Counted from the first letter of the stretch, positions 1 through 9,547 are shown. The stretch is DNA of 64,000 nucleotides from Granulicella mallensis (GCF_014203225.1 NZ_JACHIO010000003.1:1-64000), one strand, 5' to 3'. Numbers and translations: made by a program. Notes: generated from the sequence alone by a model not told the origin.

Positions 1-82
1 GGAGGTTGCTCAGGCTCACGTTCCCACGCTGCACAGGCAACGCTTCCTTGATCCGTTCATACTGCGCCTCTGTCAGTTCCAT
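1..82 (-). CDS. IS5-family transposase, N-terminal fragment (runs off the window)
   Basis: Twenty-seven codons are visible, starting at an ATG at 82-80 and reading MELTEAQYERIKEALP and onward. The M-x-L-[TS]-x-x-Q-[YW]-x-x-I start is typical of the N-terminal DUF4096-like domain of IS5-group transposases, which precedes the DDE catalytic domain. Nothing of the catalytic part lies in the window, so it is unknown whether the transposase is intact. Confidence 0.65.
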   Translation of the reverse strand, partial: MELTEAQYERIKEALPVQRGNVSLSNL

Positions 83-130
83 CGGTACGAACAGGTTAAC
101 AGAAGTCTAGCCAATAGTGTGAACACGCCC
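1..130 (-). mobile_element. End of an IS5-family-like insertion sequence, cut by the window edge
   Basis: The minus strand reads from a terminal sequence starting GGGCGTGTTCACACTATTGG (near 130) into a short leader and then a transposase start codon at 82. The GGGCGTGTTC-type end resembles the inverted repeats of IS5/IS427-group elements (family knowledge). Only one end lies in the window, so the other repeat, the target duplication and the element's length cannot be seen. It sits 24 bp past the stop codon of the alpha-galactosidase gene, so it lies downstream of that gene and leaves it intact. Confidence 0.65.
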
Positions 131-153
131 TGGCACTCTGGGACTGAAAGAAA

Positions 154-1332
154 CTACCTCGCGACCTTGAGCAGCACCACCCCATGTCCCGGCACCTGGA
201 CGGTGTAGATGTTCTGCATGCGACCGAGATCCTTGGCTTGCCAGATATCGCGCGCAACCGGTGGCTTTGAAAATCCGAGCTCACGAAAGTCGACGGTTGC
301 GCTCATCGTTCCGGGGTGACGATTGAAGATACCAACGGCCCTGGAACCATCGGAGAGCGACCTTGACCATATCTCTACAGGGCCCTGCGCACTCACGCGA
401 TCTCCCTGCTTTCCGGCAGCATCCTGATCGATAGCGATGACCTCTTTGTTGGTCAGCAGTGCAATCGTCTCCGGAGTCATCTTGGACAGATCGTTGCCGG
501 CTAGCAGAGGGGCAGCAAGAATCGCCCAGAGGCTCATATGCGTGCGATACTCCTCGAGGTTCATGCCTCCATTGCCCACTTCGAGCATGTCAGGGTCGTT
601 CCAATGACCGGGACCGGCGAAGCGTCCGAGACCCGCCTGACCAAAACCAATCTCGGCCATGCGGTCGTATTTATCGGTGATATCTCCGGTCGTACGCCAC
701 AGGTTGCCGCCCACCTCGGCTCCCCAGTCCCAGACCGCGTCATTGCCGTACTGGCAGAGGCTATAGACGATGGGACGTCCCGTAGAGCGGAGCGCATCCC
801 GCATCTTCGCATAGGAATCGACCATGATCTTGTGCGCCGCTTCAGGCGAGCCAGCCTCTTTCATCTGCACCCGCAAGCCGCAGAGATCGTATTTGAGATA
901 GTCGATGCCCCAGGCCGCATAGGTACGAGCATCCTGCTCTTCATGGCCATAACTGCCCTCATACTTCGCACACGTTTTTGGTCCGGGCGACGAGTAAATG
1001 CCAAGCTTGAGTCCCTTGCTATGTACAAAATCCGCGAGCGCTTTCATGTCAGGAAACTTGCTGTTCGCGTGGATCACGCCCTGGCTGTCGCGTTCTCCCT
1101 CCCAGGTGTCATCGATGTTGATGTAGACATAGCCCGCGTCGCGCATCCCGCTTGAGACCATGGCTTCTGCAGTCGCACGAATCGTGGCATCGTCGACCTG
1201 CGCGTGAAAGTGGTTCCAGCTATTCCATCCCATCGGTGGCGTCGCGGCTGCAGCTACGTGCTGCGCTTGGAGGCCAGAGGATGCAAAGAACAATGCAGAC
1301 GAGAAATAGGCGAGGGTACGAAGGAATTTCAT
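154..1332 (-). CDS. Secreted alpha-galactosidase, glycoside hydrolase family 27
   Basis: 392 residues from the ATG at 1332, chosen because it opens a clean Sec signal peptide (MKFLRTLAYF, then a hydrophobic stretch ending LQAQ near residue 24). The open frame extends 12 codons further upstream but without a signal. The (beta/alpha)8 domain begins at TPPMGWNSWN (31-40). The expected GH27 nucleophile is D149 in YLKYDLCG and the acid/base is D217 in WRTTGDI. The family usually has YLKYDNC, so L150 replaces the common Asn. GHWNDPDMLEVG and a small beta-sandwich end complete the family plan. It should release terminal alpha-galactose (or a related sugar) outside the inner membrane. It is divergent from the glycerol operon across about 300 bp. 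Confidence 0.9.
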   Translation of the reverse strand: MKFLRTLAYFSSALFFASSGLQAQHVAAAATPPMGWNSWNHFHAQVDDATIRATAEAMVSSGMRDAGYVYINIDDTWEGERDSQGVIHANSKFPDMKALADFVHSKGLKLGIYSSPGPKTCAKYEGSYGHEEQDARTYAAWGIDYLKYDLCGLRVQMKEAGSPEAAHKIMVDSYAKMRDALRSTGRPIVYSLCQYGNDAVWDWGAEVGGNLWRTTGDITDKYDRMAEIGFGQAGLGRFAGPGHWNDPDMLEVGNGGMNLEEYRTHMSLWAILAAPLLAGNDLSKMTPETIALLTNKEVIAIDQDAAGKQGDRVSAQGPVEIWSRSLSDGSRAVGIFNRHPGTMSATVDFRELGFSKPPVARDIWQAKDLGRMQNIYTVQVPGHGVVLLKVAR

Positions 1333-1638
1333 AAGATCGACATCACTCCGGAGACAGAAGGATCGCAACGTTTATACGTGAATCCAGCAAGCGATGCCAA
1401 GGGGTACATGGAAATACGTTTACCTAGCGAAAATTACGTTGCATTTATAAAATGCCACCATTCGAGTTGAATGGGTGCCTACCTCATCAGCGGAGAGGGC
1501 GGATGCCTGCCATGCGGGAAGCCACTCGACTTTAGTTCGTCTGGGGATACGTGTTCCCTCACGAAACACATCGCAAAAATATGTCGACAACCAGCGTGCA
1601 CGGGCCACGCAGAAAGGGTATCCTGCATCTCTCAGACG
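1333..1638. promoter_or_regulatory. Divergent intergenic region between alpha-galactosidase and glpK
   Basis: No gene is evident in these 306 bp; promoters for both divergent genes must lie here. Visible features are a central AACGTT hexamer at 1367-1372, 35 bp before the alpha-galactosidase start, and an inverted repeat GCATTT-ata-AAATGC at 1441-1455. An open frame continues from 1471 into glpK, but it encodes no recognisable glycerol-kinase sequence before 1639. No confident -35/-10 pair or GlpR-like operator could be read by eye. Confidence 0.4.
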
Positions 1639-3135
1639 ATGAAGCACGTACTCGCGCTCGACCAGGGAACCACCAGCTCACGGGCGATCCTATTTGGACA
1701 TGACGGCAACATCGTCGGGATCGCGCAGCATGAATTCAAGCAAATCTACCCTGATGTCGGCTGGGTAGAGCACGATCCCTTCGACATCCTAACCTCGCAG
1801 TTGACCTCTGCCGTAGAAGTTCTGGGCAAGGCACGCGTGCGCCCACGGGATGTCGTTGCACTGGGGATCACGAACCAGCGCGAGACGACGATCGTCTGGG
1901 ACCGGGAGACGGGCAAGCCGGTCTACAACGCCATCGTCTGGCAGGACAGGCGTGGTGCTCCTCTCTGCAAGAAACTCGCCGATGACGGCGCGGAAGAGAC
2001 CATCCGGAAAAAGACGGGCCTGCTCATAGACCCGTACTTCTCCGCCACCAAGATCGCCTGGATCCTTGACAACGTGCAGGGCGCCCGAGACCGGGCGAAC
2101 CAGGGCAAGCTCGCCTTCGGCACGGTCGACACCTGGCTGATCTGGAACCTGACCAGTGGCAAGCGGCACCTCACCGATCGCACGAACGCAAGCCGCACGA
2201 TGCTCTACAACATCGTCGAGGATCGCTGGGACCAGGAGCTGTTGAAGCTGCTGAATATTCCCGAGAGCATGATGCCGGAGGTTGGCTGGTCGAGTGAAGC
2301 CGTGGGCCAGGTGACCACATCTCTTGGACTCGGAGATGTGGAGATAGCCGGCATTGCGGGCGACCAGCAGTCGGCGCTGTTCGGCCAACTCTGCGTCTCT
2401 CCCGGAGATGCAAAGAATACCTATGGCACCGGCTGCTTCCTGCTGCAGCACATCGGTGATAAGTTCACGCTCTCGAACGAACGGCTCATTACTACCCTGG
2501 CCTGCAGCCTGAACAAAAAGCTCGAGTATGCGATGGAAGGCAGTATCTTCGTCGGCGGCGCGGTTGTACAGTGGATGCGCGACAACATGCACTTCTTTTC
2601 GAAATCGTCGGAGGTGGAGCGTGCTGCCGCCTCGGTTAAAGACGCGGACAAGGTTGTCTTCGTTCCCGCGTTCACCGGCCTGGGCGCCCCACACTGGGAC
2701 CCCTATGCCAGCGGCATGATCATCGGCCTCCAGCGCAGCACCGAGATCGGTCACATCGCTCGCGCCGCCCTCGAAAGCATCGCCTTCCAGGTGGCCGACG
2801 TTATTCACGCTATGGACAAGGACACGAAACAACCGTTCCGGGAGCTTCGCGTCGATGGCGGTGCAGCCGCAAACGACATCCTGATGCAGTTCCAGTCCGA
2901 CCTGCTTCAGCTTCCGATACGGCGTCCGGCAGTGCTGGAGACAACGGCCTCAGGTGCGGCTTACCTGGCTGGGCTGGCGGTTAACTTCTGGGGAAGCACG
3001 GATGAGATCGCGAAGCTGCGAGGACCGGATACTATGTTTGAACCAAAGGCCGACCGAAAAGAGATGGATGCCCGTCAGGCCAAGTGGCAGGATGCAGTCA
3101 AACGCGCAGGTGGGTGGAACAAGGAGACGGCATGA
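1639..3135 (+). CDS. glpK: Glycerol kinase
   Basis: 498 residues, the usual length. It phosphorylates glycerol with ATP to sn-glycerol 3-phosphate in the cytoplasm. The start is the ATG at 1639, giving MKHVLALDQGTTSSRAILFG with the phosphate-1 loop DQGTTSSRA at residues 8-16; upstream codons in this frame add 56 residues with no family likeness. Other FGGY-kinase signatures are YNAIVWQDRRGAPLC, GIAGDQQSALFGQ, YGTGCFLLQHIG and LRVDGGAAAND. The stop overlaps the glpD start as ATGA, so translation is probably coupled. First gene of a glpKDF operon. Confidence 0.97.
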   Translation: MKHVLALDQGTTSSRAILFGHDGNIVGIAQHEFKQIYPDVGWVEHDPFDILTSQLTSAVEVLGKARVRPRDVVALGITNQRETTIVWDRETGKPVYNAIVWQDRRGAPLCKKLADDGAEETIRKKTGLLIDPYFSATKIAWILDNVQGARDRANQGKLAFGTVDTWLIWNLTSGKRHLTDRTNASRTMLYNIVEDRWDQELLKLLNIPESMMPEVGWSSEAVGQVTTSLGLGDVEIAGIAGDQQSALFGQLCVSPGDAKNTYGTGCFLLQHIGDKFTLSNERLITTLACSLNKKLEYAMEGSIFVGGAVVQWMRDNMHFFSKSSEVERAAASVKDADKVVFVPAFTGLGAPHWDPYASGMIIGLQRSTEIGHIARAALESIAFQVADVIHAMDKDTKQPFRELRVDGGAAANDILMQFQSDLLQLPIRRPAVLETTASGAAYLAGLAVNFWGSTDEIAKLRGPDTMFEPKADRKEMDARQAKWQDAVKRAGGWNKETA

Positions 3136-4709
3136 AGCGCGAAGAGATGATCGCTCGCGTTCGCGAACGCAGCGAACCCTGGGATGTAATTGTGATCGGC
3201 GGCGGAGCTACCGGGGCCGGCGTCGCAGTAGATGCGGCGACACGGGGTTTTTCAGTCCTGCTGCTGGAACGTGAGGACTTTGCGAAGGGTACCTCAAGCC
3301 GAAGCACCAAGCTCGTCCATGGCGGCGTGCGCTATCTGGAGCAAGGCAATGTGTCTCTCGTAATGGAGGCGCTCAAAGAGCGCGGCATCCTCCGCCAGAA
3401 CGCGCCCCACCTAGTTCACGATGTGCAGTTCGTCGTTCCGAACTACTCCTGGTGGGAGGCTCCCTTCTACGGAATCGGTCTGAAGATCTACGATCTGCTC
3501 GCTGGCAAGTATGGGTTCGGAAAGTCGGAGCTTCTCTCCCGTGAAGAGACCCTGGAACGCCTGCCGACCTTGCGGCAGGATGGTCTGCGTGGGGGTGTCA
3601 TCTATCACGATGGCCAGTTCGACGACTCACGCCTGTTGATTCACCTGATCGCAACGGCCGTCGACCACGGTGCAGTAGCGCTGAACTACGCTCCGGTCAT
3701 CGAACTGCAAAAAGACGCAGACGGCTTTGTCGACGGCGTAATCGCCGTCGATAGTGAGACCTCCGAACGCTTCACGCTACAGGCCCGCGTGGTCGTGAAT
3801 GCCACCGGCATCTTTACCGACGAGATCCGACGCATGGCCGACAAACAGGCCGACACGATGGTCGCGCCCAGCCAGGGAATCCACCTGGTGCTGGACCGCT
3901 CCTTCCTGCGCGGGAACACAGCGGTGATGGTGCCCCATACCAGCGATGGCCGCGTGCTCTTCGCTATTCCCTGGCATGAGCACACCGTAGTCGGAACAAC
4001 CGACACGCCGATTGAGCACGCTTCCTACGAGCCTCTTCCGTTTGAGCAGGAGATCGAGTTCGTGCTCGAGACTGCCAGCGAATACCTGAGCTGGCCTCCA
4101 AAGCGTGAGGATGTCCTGAGCATCTATGTGGGCATTCGTCCCCTGGTGAAAGCAGGAGGCGAGGCTGGCAAGACCTCGGCGCTCTCTCGCGATCACACCA
4201 TTCACATCGACCAATCGGGGCTGCTGACGATTGTTGGCGGCAAGTGGACGACCTACCGTCATATGGCCGAAGACACCGTGAATCATGCCATCACTCTTGG
4301 CAAACTAGCCGACAGCCCCTGCGTGACGCACGACCTGCATATCCACGGCTATGCCGAAAACATCGACCCCCATGAGGGACTGGCCGTCTACGGCTCCGAC
4401 GCAGAGCAGATCCTTCAGGTCGCGAAAGAACGTCCCGAACTAGCCAAACAGCTTCATCCTGACTTGCCCTACATCGCGGCTGAAGTTGTCTGGGCAGCAA
4501 GGATGGAGATGGCGAGGTCGGTCGAAGATGTGCTCGCGCGCAGAACCCGTGCCCTCTTCCTCAATGCCCATGCCGCCATCGCCATGGCACCCGATGTGGC
4601 TTCCCTGCTCGCAGCAGAGTTCGGCAAAGACAAGGCCTGGGCCGAAACCGAGGTAAAGAACTTCAACCAACTGGCTGAACAGTACACGCTACAGAAGACA
4701 GAGGTATAG
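3132..4709 (+). CDS. glpD: Glycerol-3-phosphate dehydrogenase, FAD-dependent
   Basis: 525 residues. It oxidises sn-glycerol 3-phosphate to dihydroxyacetone phosphate at the membrane, passing electrons to quinone (family knowledge). The start ATG at 3132 overlaps the glpK stop and is preceded by AAGGAG. The N-terminus carries the FAD-binding VIVIGGGATGAG near residues 19-30, followed by the GlpD-type segments GTSSRSTKLVHGGVRYLEQG and VGTTDTP. An alpha-helical C-terminal domain (from about residue 390) has the MEMARSVEDVLARRTRALF motif typical of GlpD/GlpA. Only 3 bp separate it from the facilitator gene. Confidence 0.95.
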   Translation: MKREEMIARVRERSEPWDVIVIGGGATGAGVAVDAATRGFSVLLLEREDFAKGTSSRSTKLVHGGVRYLEQGNVSLVMEALKERGILRQNAPHLVHDVQFVVPNYSWWEAPFYGIGLKIYDLLAGKYGFGKSELLSREETLERLPTLRQDGLRGGVIYHDGQFDDSRLLIHLIATAVDHGAVALNYAPVIELQKDADGFVDGVIAVDSETSERFTLQARVVVNATGIFTDEIRRMADKQADTMVAPSQGIHLVLDRSFLRGNTAVMVPHTSDGRVLFAIPWHEHTVVGTTDTPIEHASYEPLPFEQEIEFVLETASEYLSWPPKREDVLSIYVGIRPLVKAGGEAGKTSALSRDHTIHIDQSGLLTIVGGKWTTYRHMAEDTVNHAITLGKLADSPCVTHDLHIHGYAENIDPHEGLAVYGSDAEQILQVAKERPELAKQLHPDLPYIAAEVVWAARMEMARSVEDVLARRTRALFLNAHAAIAMAPDVASLLAAEFGKDKAWAETEVKNFNQLAEQYTLQKTEV

Positions 4710-4712
4710 CAA

Positions 4713-5441
4713 ATGCGTTCTCCTATGCTTGGCGAATTCATGGGTACGCTCATGATGATCCTGCTCGGTGATGGTGTGGTCGCCGGCGTACTGCTGAAGA
4801 AGAGCAAGGCGGAGAACTCCGGCTGGATGGTCATCGCCACAGCCTGGGGCTTTGCCGTGCTCTGCGGAATCTTTACGGCGATCCTCTTTGGCAGCAATGA
4901 TGCCCATCTGAACCCGGCTATTACTCTTGCCTTCGCCGTTGAAACCAATAACTATTCAAAGCTGCTGCCCTATGCCGTAGCACAGATTGCGGGCGGCTTC
5001 TGCGGCGGAGTGCTGGTCTGGCTCTTCTATCTCCCTCACTGGAAGATTACGGAAGATGCAGAAGCCAAGCGCGGTGTCTTCTGTACCGCACCGGCGATAA
5101 GGAACTATCCCGCCAACCTGATCTCGGAGATCATCGCCACCTTTGTTCTGGTAATCGTTGCAGGCTCCATAAGCTCAAAGCTCGTCCTGTCAAACGGCGC
5201 TGCTGCCGGTCTGAGCCCGTACCTGATTAGCTGCCTGGTGTGGGGTATCGGACTCTCGCTCGGCGGTACAACTGGCTATGCCATCAATCCGGCACGCGAT
5301 TTGGGTCCACGTCTTGCTCATGCAGCACTGCCCATTGCAGGAAAGACTCACTCCGATTGGGCCTACTCCTGGGTTCCAATCATTGGCCCCGTCCTTGGTG
5401 CGAGCGCCGCTGGAATCGTACTGCACCTGATTGGGGCTTAG
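4713..5441 (+). CDS. glpF: Glycerol uptake facilitator / aquaglyceroporin (MIP family)
   Basis: 242 residues, six predicted membrane helices and two half-helices carrying the NPA motifs HLNPAIT (NPA 67-69) and AINPARDLGPR (NPA 192-194). The Asp after the second NPAR is the residue that marks glycerol-conducting rather than water-only channels (family knowledge). It probably lets glycerol diffuse across the inner membrane, where the kinase traps it. It is the third gene of the glpKDF operon, 3 bp after glpD. Its stop is only 19 bp from the stop of the convergent trehalose gene. Confidence 0.93.
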   Translation: MRSPMLGEFMGTLMMILLGDGVVAGVLLKKSKAENSGWMVIATAWGFAVLCGIFTAILFGSNDAHLNPAITLAFAVETNNYSKLLPYAVAQIAGGFCGGVLVWLFYLPHWKITEDAEAKRGVFCTAPAIRNYPANLISEIIATFVLVIVAGSISSKLVLSNGAAAGLSPYLISCLVWGIGLSLGGTTGYAINPARDLGPRLAHAALPIAGKTHSDWAYSWVPIIGPVLGASAAGIVLHLIGA

Positions 5442-5460
5442 CTCGAACGGCGCTTCCCTT

Positions 5461-7770
5461 TTATTCCACTCGCTTCAAGCTGGCAAAGAAAAGATCGCGC
5501 CAGTGGTGAATGTCGGCAGAGCGAATCTGGTGACGCAAGCGCAGCATGCGCCGACGCTGCTCTTTCACCGTCATCTCGATGGCTTGTTTCAAAGCATTCG
5601 CTACCCCGACTTCGTCGTAGGGATTGACGAGGATCGCGCCAGTCTTCAACTCCGGCGCAGCTCCCGCAAACTCACTCAAAATCAGTACCCCGTCATCCTC
5701 TACGTGCGCCGCGCAATACTCCTTGGCTACAAGATTCATGCCATCTTTGAGCGGAGTCACTAACGCAATATGCGCAGCCTTATAGAGAGCCAAAAGCTCT
5801 TCATGCGGTACCGACCGATGCATGTATTGAATCGGCGTCCACCCCGGTTCCGCCAATTCCCCATTCACGCTGGAGACCAGCTTCTCCACCTCGGAGTGCA
5901 ACTCCTGATAACACGGAATATTCTCACGGCTAGGTACCACGACTTGGATCAGGGTCACCTTACGGCGAAACTCAGGTTGGTCGCGTAGTAATGCTCGAAA
6001 GGCTCTCAACCGCTCCGGAATTCCCTTCGTGTAATCCAGCCTGTCGATTCCAAGAGCGATACAAAGCCCTGGAGACTCGCTGCGAATCTCTGCCACTCGA
6101 CTCGCCACAGCTTCTGAAGCGGCAGCCGATGCAAACTCATGGAAGTCGATGCTGATCGGCATGACCTGGATCAAGGTCACCCCTCGAGTACCCACCACCT
6201 TGCGATGATCGCCCCGACCATCCAGCTTGATGTCTGGGATAAAGGCGCGCAGGCAGGCGACGAGATTTCGCTGATCGCGTTCAGTCTGTAGTCCTATAAA
6301 GTCGTAATCGAGCAGGCCTTGAAGAATCTCTCGCCGCCAGGGGAGCTTCTCAAAGATATCCGGCGGCGGAAAAGGAATATGCAGAAAGAAGGCAATCCGT
6401 GAGCGCGGACGCTGTGCACGGATAAAAGAAGCAACCTGCAACAGTTGATAGTCCTGCACCCAGACGATGTCCTCTTCACGCGTCACATGAAGAACAGCTT
6501 CGGCAAACTTCTGATTCACTCTGCGATAAAAATCCCAATAAATCGGCTTGAAGACGCAATGCGTCTGCAAGTCATGAAATAGCGGCCAGAGGACCTCGTT
6601 GGAGAACCCCTCATAGTATTTCGCTTGCTCTTCCTCGCTCAGGAAGAGTGGTTCGTAATGATAATGATGTCCGCAGGTAGCTTCTTTCAACTGTGCGCGA
6701 ATCTCCGGCGAGTCCTGGGTGCCCGCACTTCCGATCCAGACTCCACCATGCTCTTTCAAAAGAGGCTCGAGGGCGCTTACCAGGCCTCCACTGGAAGGCG
6801 TTGCCGTCAGCTTGCCTTGCTCCATGGCAAACGACAACGGAATGCGATTGGATACGACAACAAGACTCGTGGAGGAAGAACCTGCAACACCGCTGACAGT
6901 CCCTGCCTTCGCTGCCCCCTCTCGATCCGCAGAGACAGCTGCCAGCCAGCCATCAAGGAACTCCAGCAACTCCTGGGGCGGCTTCAGCCAGAGGTTAGCC
7001 AACGTGGGCCGAAACTCATTGCGCACCAGGACGCGAAGACCTTGATTGCCCAAGGCGCAAAAGGCATCTTCATCGGTCTGGTCGTCGCCCAGATAAGCCG
7101 CAAAGGTCCCCTGCGGCTCTTGCTTAAGAATGTGCTCGACGGCGGTGGCCTTCGTGCAGCCCTTCCCACGCACCTCAAGTCCCCCATCGAACGGCAGCAT
7201 CTCAAGCACCGCACCCGACGGCTCTACCTGGGCGAAGAGCGTCTCAGCCAACGACTTGAGCTCTCTCACCTGATCTCTGTCGAGGCCTCGGGTATGCAGT
7301 GCCAAGCCGCTGGCCTTGCGTTCAATGGATGAGCCGAACCCTTTTTCAGCCATCAACCGATCGAACCAGTCAAGCTCCTCTATCTGCTTCTGGCTGAGAG
7401 AGGTCAACTGGTAGCTACCATCGGCCGACAGTTGTTCGCGCCCATGGCTTCCCCACATCTCGGCGTGAATGTCTTGCGGAAGAAGAGCCCTCAACTCACG
7501 CACAGGACGGCCCGTGACGAATACCAGCCTCCCTCCGGTCAAACGGCTGAGGCGATGCAGACGTTCCTCTACCCCGGGATATAGTTTGCTGCTCATCCGG
7601 TCCTGTACGAAGGGAGCCAGGGTTCCGTCGTAGTCCAGCATCAGCACAGAACGGTTCGCTGCAGCCAGTCTCTTGAAACCTCTCTGTGCAGCCTTCTTCG
7701 ACCAGGCTCGGTCGTGGGCTTCCCTGCTGGACGGGTCTTTCTGCATTTCAATACCGCTCTTCTCTGCCAT
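5461..7770 (-). CDS. Bifunctional trehalose-6-phosphate phosphatase / trehalose-6-phosphate synthase (OtsB-OtsA order)
   Basis: 769 residues from the ATG at 7770, preceded by AGGTACC. An in-frame ATG at 7884 would overlap the divergent gene's start, so it is less likely. The N-terminal third is a HAD-type phosphatase of the trehalose-phosphatase family: nucleophile motif LDYDGT (Asp 46 and 48), VFVTGRP, and GDDQTDED at about 228-235. A linker of about 30 residues leads to a GT20 trehalose-phosphate synthase from about residue 302: [56 protein letters not shown] and [13 protein letters not shown]. One protein could therefore make and dephosphorylate trehalose 6-phosphate. Known eukaryotic fusions have the synthase first. 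The product is a likely osmotic or desiccation protectant. Confidence 0.93.
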   Translation of the reverse strand: MAEKSGIEMQKDPSSREAHDRAWSKKAAQRGFKRLAAANRSVLMLDYDGTLAPFVQDRMSSKLYPGVEERLHRLSRLTGGRLVFVTGRPVRELRALLPQDIHAEMWGSHGREQLSADGSYQLTSLSQKQIEELDWFDRLMAEKGFGSSIERKASGLALHTRGLDRDQVRELKSLAETLFAQVEPSGAVLEMLPFDGGLEVRGKGCTKATAVEHILKQEPQGTFAAYLGDDQTDEDAFCALGNQGLRVLVRNEFRPTLANLWLKPPQELLEFLDGWLAAVSADREGAAKAGTVSGVAGSSSTSLVVVSNRIPLSFAMEQGKLTATPSSGGLVSALEPLLKEHGGVWIGSAGTQDSPEIRAQLKEATCGHHYHYEPLFLSEEEQAKYYEGFSNEVLWPLFHDLQTHCVFKPIYWDFYRRVNQKFAEAVLHVTREEDIVWVQDYQLLQVASFIRAQRPRSRIAFFLHIPFPPPDIFEKLPWRREILQGLLDYDFIGLQTERDQRNLVACLRAFIPDIKLDGRGDHRKVVGTRGVTLIQVMPISIDFHEFASAAASEAVASRVAEIRSESPGLCIALGIDRLDYTKGIPERLRAFRALLRDQPEFRRKVTLIQVVVPSRENIPCYQELHSEVEKLVSSVNGELAEPGWTPIQYMHRSVPHEELLALYKAAHIALVTPLKDGMNLVAKEYCAAHVEDDGVLILSEFAGAAPELKTGAILVNPYDEVGVANALKQAIEMTVKEQRRRMLRLRHQIRSADIHHWRDLFFASLKRVE

Positions 7771-7882
7771 AAAGGTACCTGCGATATAAGATGCAGACAC
7801 TAAGCTAATCGCATGGCTCCCCGGCTCGGTGGCGCGCATCCAATAGAGCGCGTCTTCGAGATTGAAGATTCGAGAACCTATC

Positions 7883-8650
7883 ATGCCCCCATTTCCCTAT
7901 CGCGAACTTGACCCCACCCCTGAAGCGAAGACACGCTTTACCCAATGGATTCAGCAACTCGACGAGCAGTTCACCCAACACGCAGGCTATGAGCGACGTT
8001 CGGAGATCGTGCGAGAGGAACTACGGAAGCTCTTCCTTCCTCAAGGCCCTGCGACTGATCCCACCAATCTCCTGGTAGACCTGTCGCTAGACCCTCGCAA
8101 CATCACACTGGAGCCTGAATACTACGGCGACGTGGACCCGATTCGATACTACGAGCGCAAACCGCTTATCTATCTTTGGCAGATGTTCGATCGCTCTCCG
8201 CTCGGGCTCAATCATTGGCTTGGCTTTCGTCTCCGCGCCATGCTCGGCCGTCACCTCTTCCAGCACATCGGTAGTAACGTAAAGATCTTTCACAACGTCG
8301 AGTTCACCTTTGGCTATAACCTCACCATCGAAGACAACTGTGTGATTCATAGAAACGTTCTCCTCGACGATCGAGGCGGCATCATCCTGCGGCACGGTAC
8401 AAGTGTCTCGGACTATGCCAATATCTATAGCCATACGCATGACCTGAAAGAGCAGGCGAAGGTCACCAACAAGGTCACCGAACTCGGCCCCAACGCACGC
8501 GTCACCTATCACGCTACGGTTCTCGCAGGTGTCCGGATCGGCGAGGATGCCATGCTCGGAGCCATGGGCGTTGCAACCAAAGACGTTGAGCCACACCACG
8601 TCAACGTAGGCATTCCAGCGAGGACAGTACGCATTAAAGACCGCGGCTAG
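7883..8650 (+). CDS. Left-handed beta-helix (hexapeptide-repeat) acyltransferase
   Basis: 255 residues from the ATG at 7883; a TTG at 7862 is an alternative start. The first 125 residues are helical and lack a known motif. From about residue 130 a row of hexapeptide repeats begins (IGSNVKI, VEFTFGYNLTIEDNCVIHRNVLLDD), with the catalytic-type His in YSHTHDL (184-186) and the closing GIPARTVRIK seen in maltose/galactoside O-acetyltransferase relatives. It probably transfers an acetyl group from acetyl-CoA to a sugar or related acceptor; the acceptor cannot be told. Its TAG stop lies inside the left terminus of an inverted-repeat element. It is divergent from the trehalose gene across 112 bp. 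Confidence 0.8.
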   Translation: MPPFPYRELDPTPEAKTRFTQWIQQLDEQFTQHAGYERRSEIVREELRKLFLPQGPATDPTNLLVDLSLDPRNITLEPEYYGDVDPIRYYERKPLIYLWQMFDRSPLGLNHWLGFRLRAMLGRHLFQHIGSNVKIFHNVEFTFGYNLTIEDNCVIHRNVLLDDRGGIILRHGTSVSDYANIYSHTHDLKEQAKVTNKVTELGPNARVTYHATVLAGVRIGEDAMLGAMGVATKDVEPHHVNVGIPARTVRIKDRG

Positions 8651-8763
8651 AGCAAATTTCCTTTAGATGTATAGCGGAACCGTGACATATATGGCCGTTT
8701 TTCCCCAGAAAAACGGCACTGCACGCCCGATTAAACTTCCCGGGAACAGGAAATTTGCTCTAG
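8647..8763. repeat. 117-bp element with 16-bp perfect terminal inverted repeats and an inner hairpin
   Basis: CTAGAGCAAATTTCCT at 8647-8662 is repeated in inverted form as AGGAAATTTGCTCTAG at 8748-8763. Between them a 10-bp stem GCCGTTTTTC (8694-8703) / GAAAAACGGC (8708-8717) closes a CCCA loop. The ends supply the TAG stop of the acyltransferase (8648-8650) and, on the other strand, the TAG stop of the TIGR03435 gene (8760-8762). The form suggests a small mobile or REP/MITE-like unit that could also end transcription from both sides. Confidence 0.8.
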
Positions 8764-9547
8764 TTGGCCGATGGCCGTTCTACATGGTCGATGACATAGT
8801 CATCCACCGGCCCCTTTTCTGCCTGGAGTTTCAGGCCAAGCTGCTCCCTTACGGCATCGAAGATCGATGGACGATCCCGGAGTTCAGCCGGCAGGTTGTC
8901 TTTCGAAACCTCCGGCGGAAGTTCCGGAGCAAAGGACAGCGTAAAGTCGTAGTTCTTGTCGAGCCCGGTCTTGTCGATCACCGGACGTCCATCTCTTTGC
9001 AGTTGCTGTCCAAGCCACCAGCAGAGATAGGACATCGGAACCCTGGCCCCAACAAAGGCGTTGTCGCTGCCCGCATTGATAGGAATCTTGAAGTCCTGTT
9101 CACGGTCATCGGCCTTCATCTTCAGGCCAGACTTATCGACAGTGAGCGCATAGACAGGGCCTTTTTAACCACTTTATGAAACTTCAAATTGAATCTGTCT
9201 GCCAGCAGATTTTGAAACATGACATGAAGATCGTCGATACCGTAAGGACGGTCTGTCCTGGCCTCAACATCGTAGCGGTCGGTATTGAGCCAGTCCGGCC
9301 CACCTGAGATCTGTCGCATGGGCACCTTGTACATCAGGCTGATCATGAGCTTGATTGGAATATTCTGAGCTACGTACCCGCGACCGTCAGGCAGAGGCTT
9401 AATACCTCCGCCCTGTCCGCCAGATTGAGAGGGCCTGATCGAAGCCACCTCGAACGTCAGCCTGGGGGTCTTGTCCTGACCACGCGCGAGAGGCATAGCG
9501 ATCAAACCAATGATTGCGGCCCAAATACACGCTGTACGCCTAAACAT
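8760..9547 (-). pseudogene. TIGR03435-family secreted protein, broken by a one-base frameshift
   Basis: The start is the ATG at 9547 (GAGGT six bases upstream), opening a signal peptide ending LARGQ. The first frame covers residues 1-135 with the family pattern FEVASIRPS, IPIKLMISLMY, GGPDWLNTDRYDVEA and MFQNLLADRFNLKFH, then runs into unrelated sequence. Shifting one base at the five-base T run 9162-9166 (A run on the coding strand) restores GPVYALTVDKSGLKMKADD and the rest of the family, including IDKTGLDKNYDFTL and a C-terminal VDDYVIDHVERPSAN. A six-base run would make one intact gene of about 262 residues, so this is either a real one-base loss or a homopolymer sequencing error. The family is expanded in soil acidobacteria; its function is unknown. 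Confidence 0.85.

Noticed and set aside
538-1155. 205-codon open frame on the plus strand, antisense to the alpha-galactosidase
   Set aside because: It lies wholly within a gene with clear catalytic motifs, shows no domain, and is explained by codon bias.
1789-2832. 347-codon open frame antisense to glpK
   Set aside because: Long, but a shadow of a highly conserved gene; no signal, motif or ribosome site.
9150-9175. Programmed -1 frameshift in the TIGR03435 gene
   Set aside because: The run is not a canonical slippery heptamer and no downstream structure was seen; a mutation or sequencing error is simpler.
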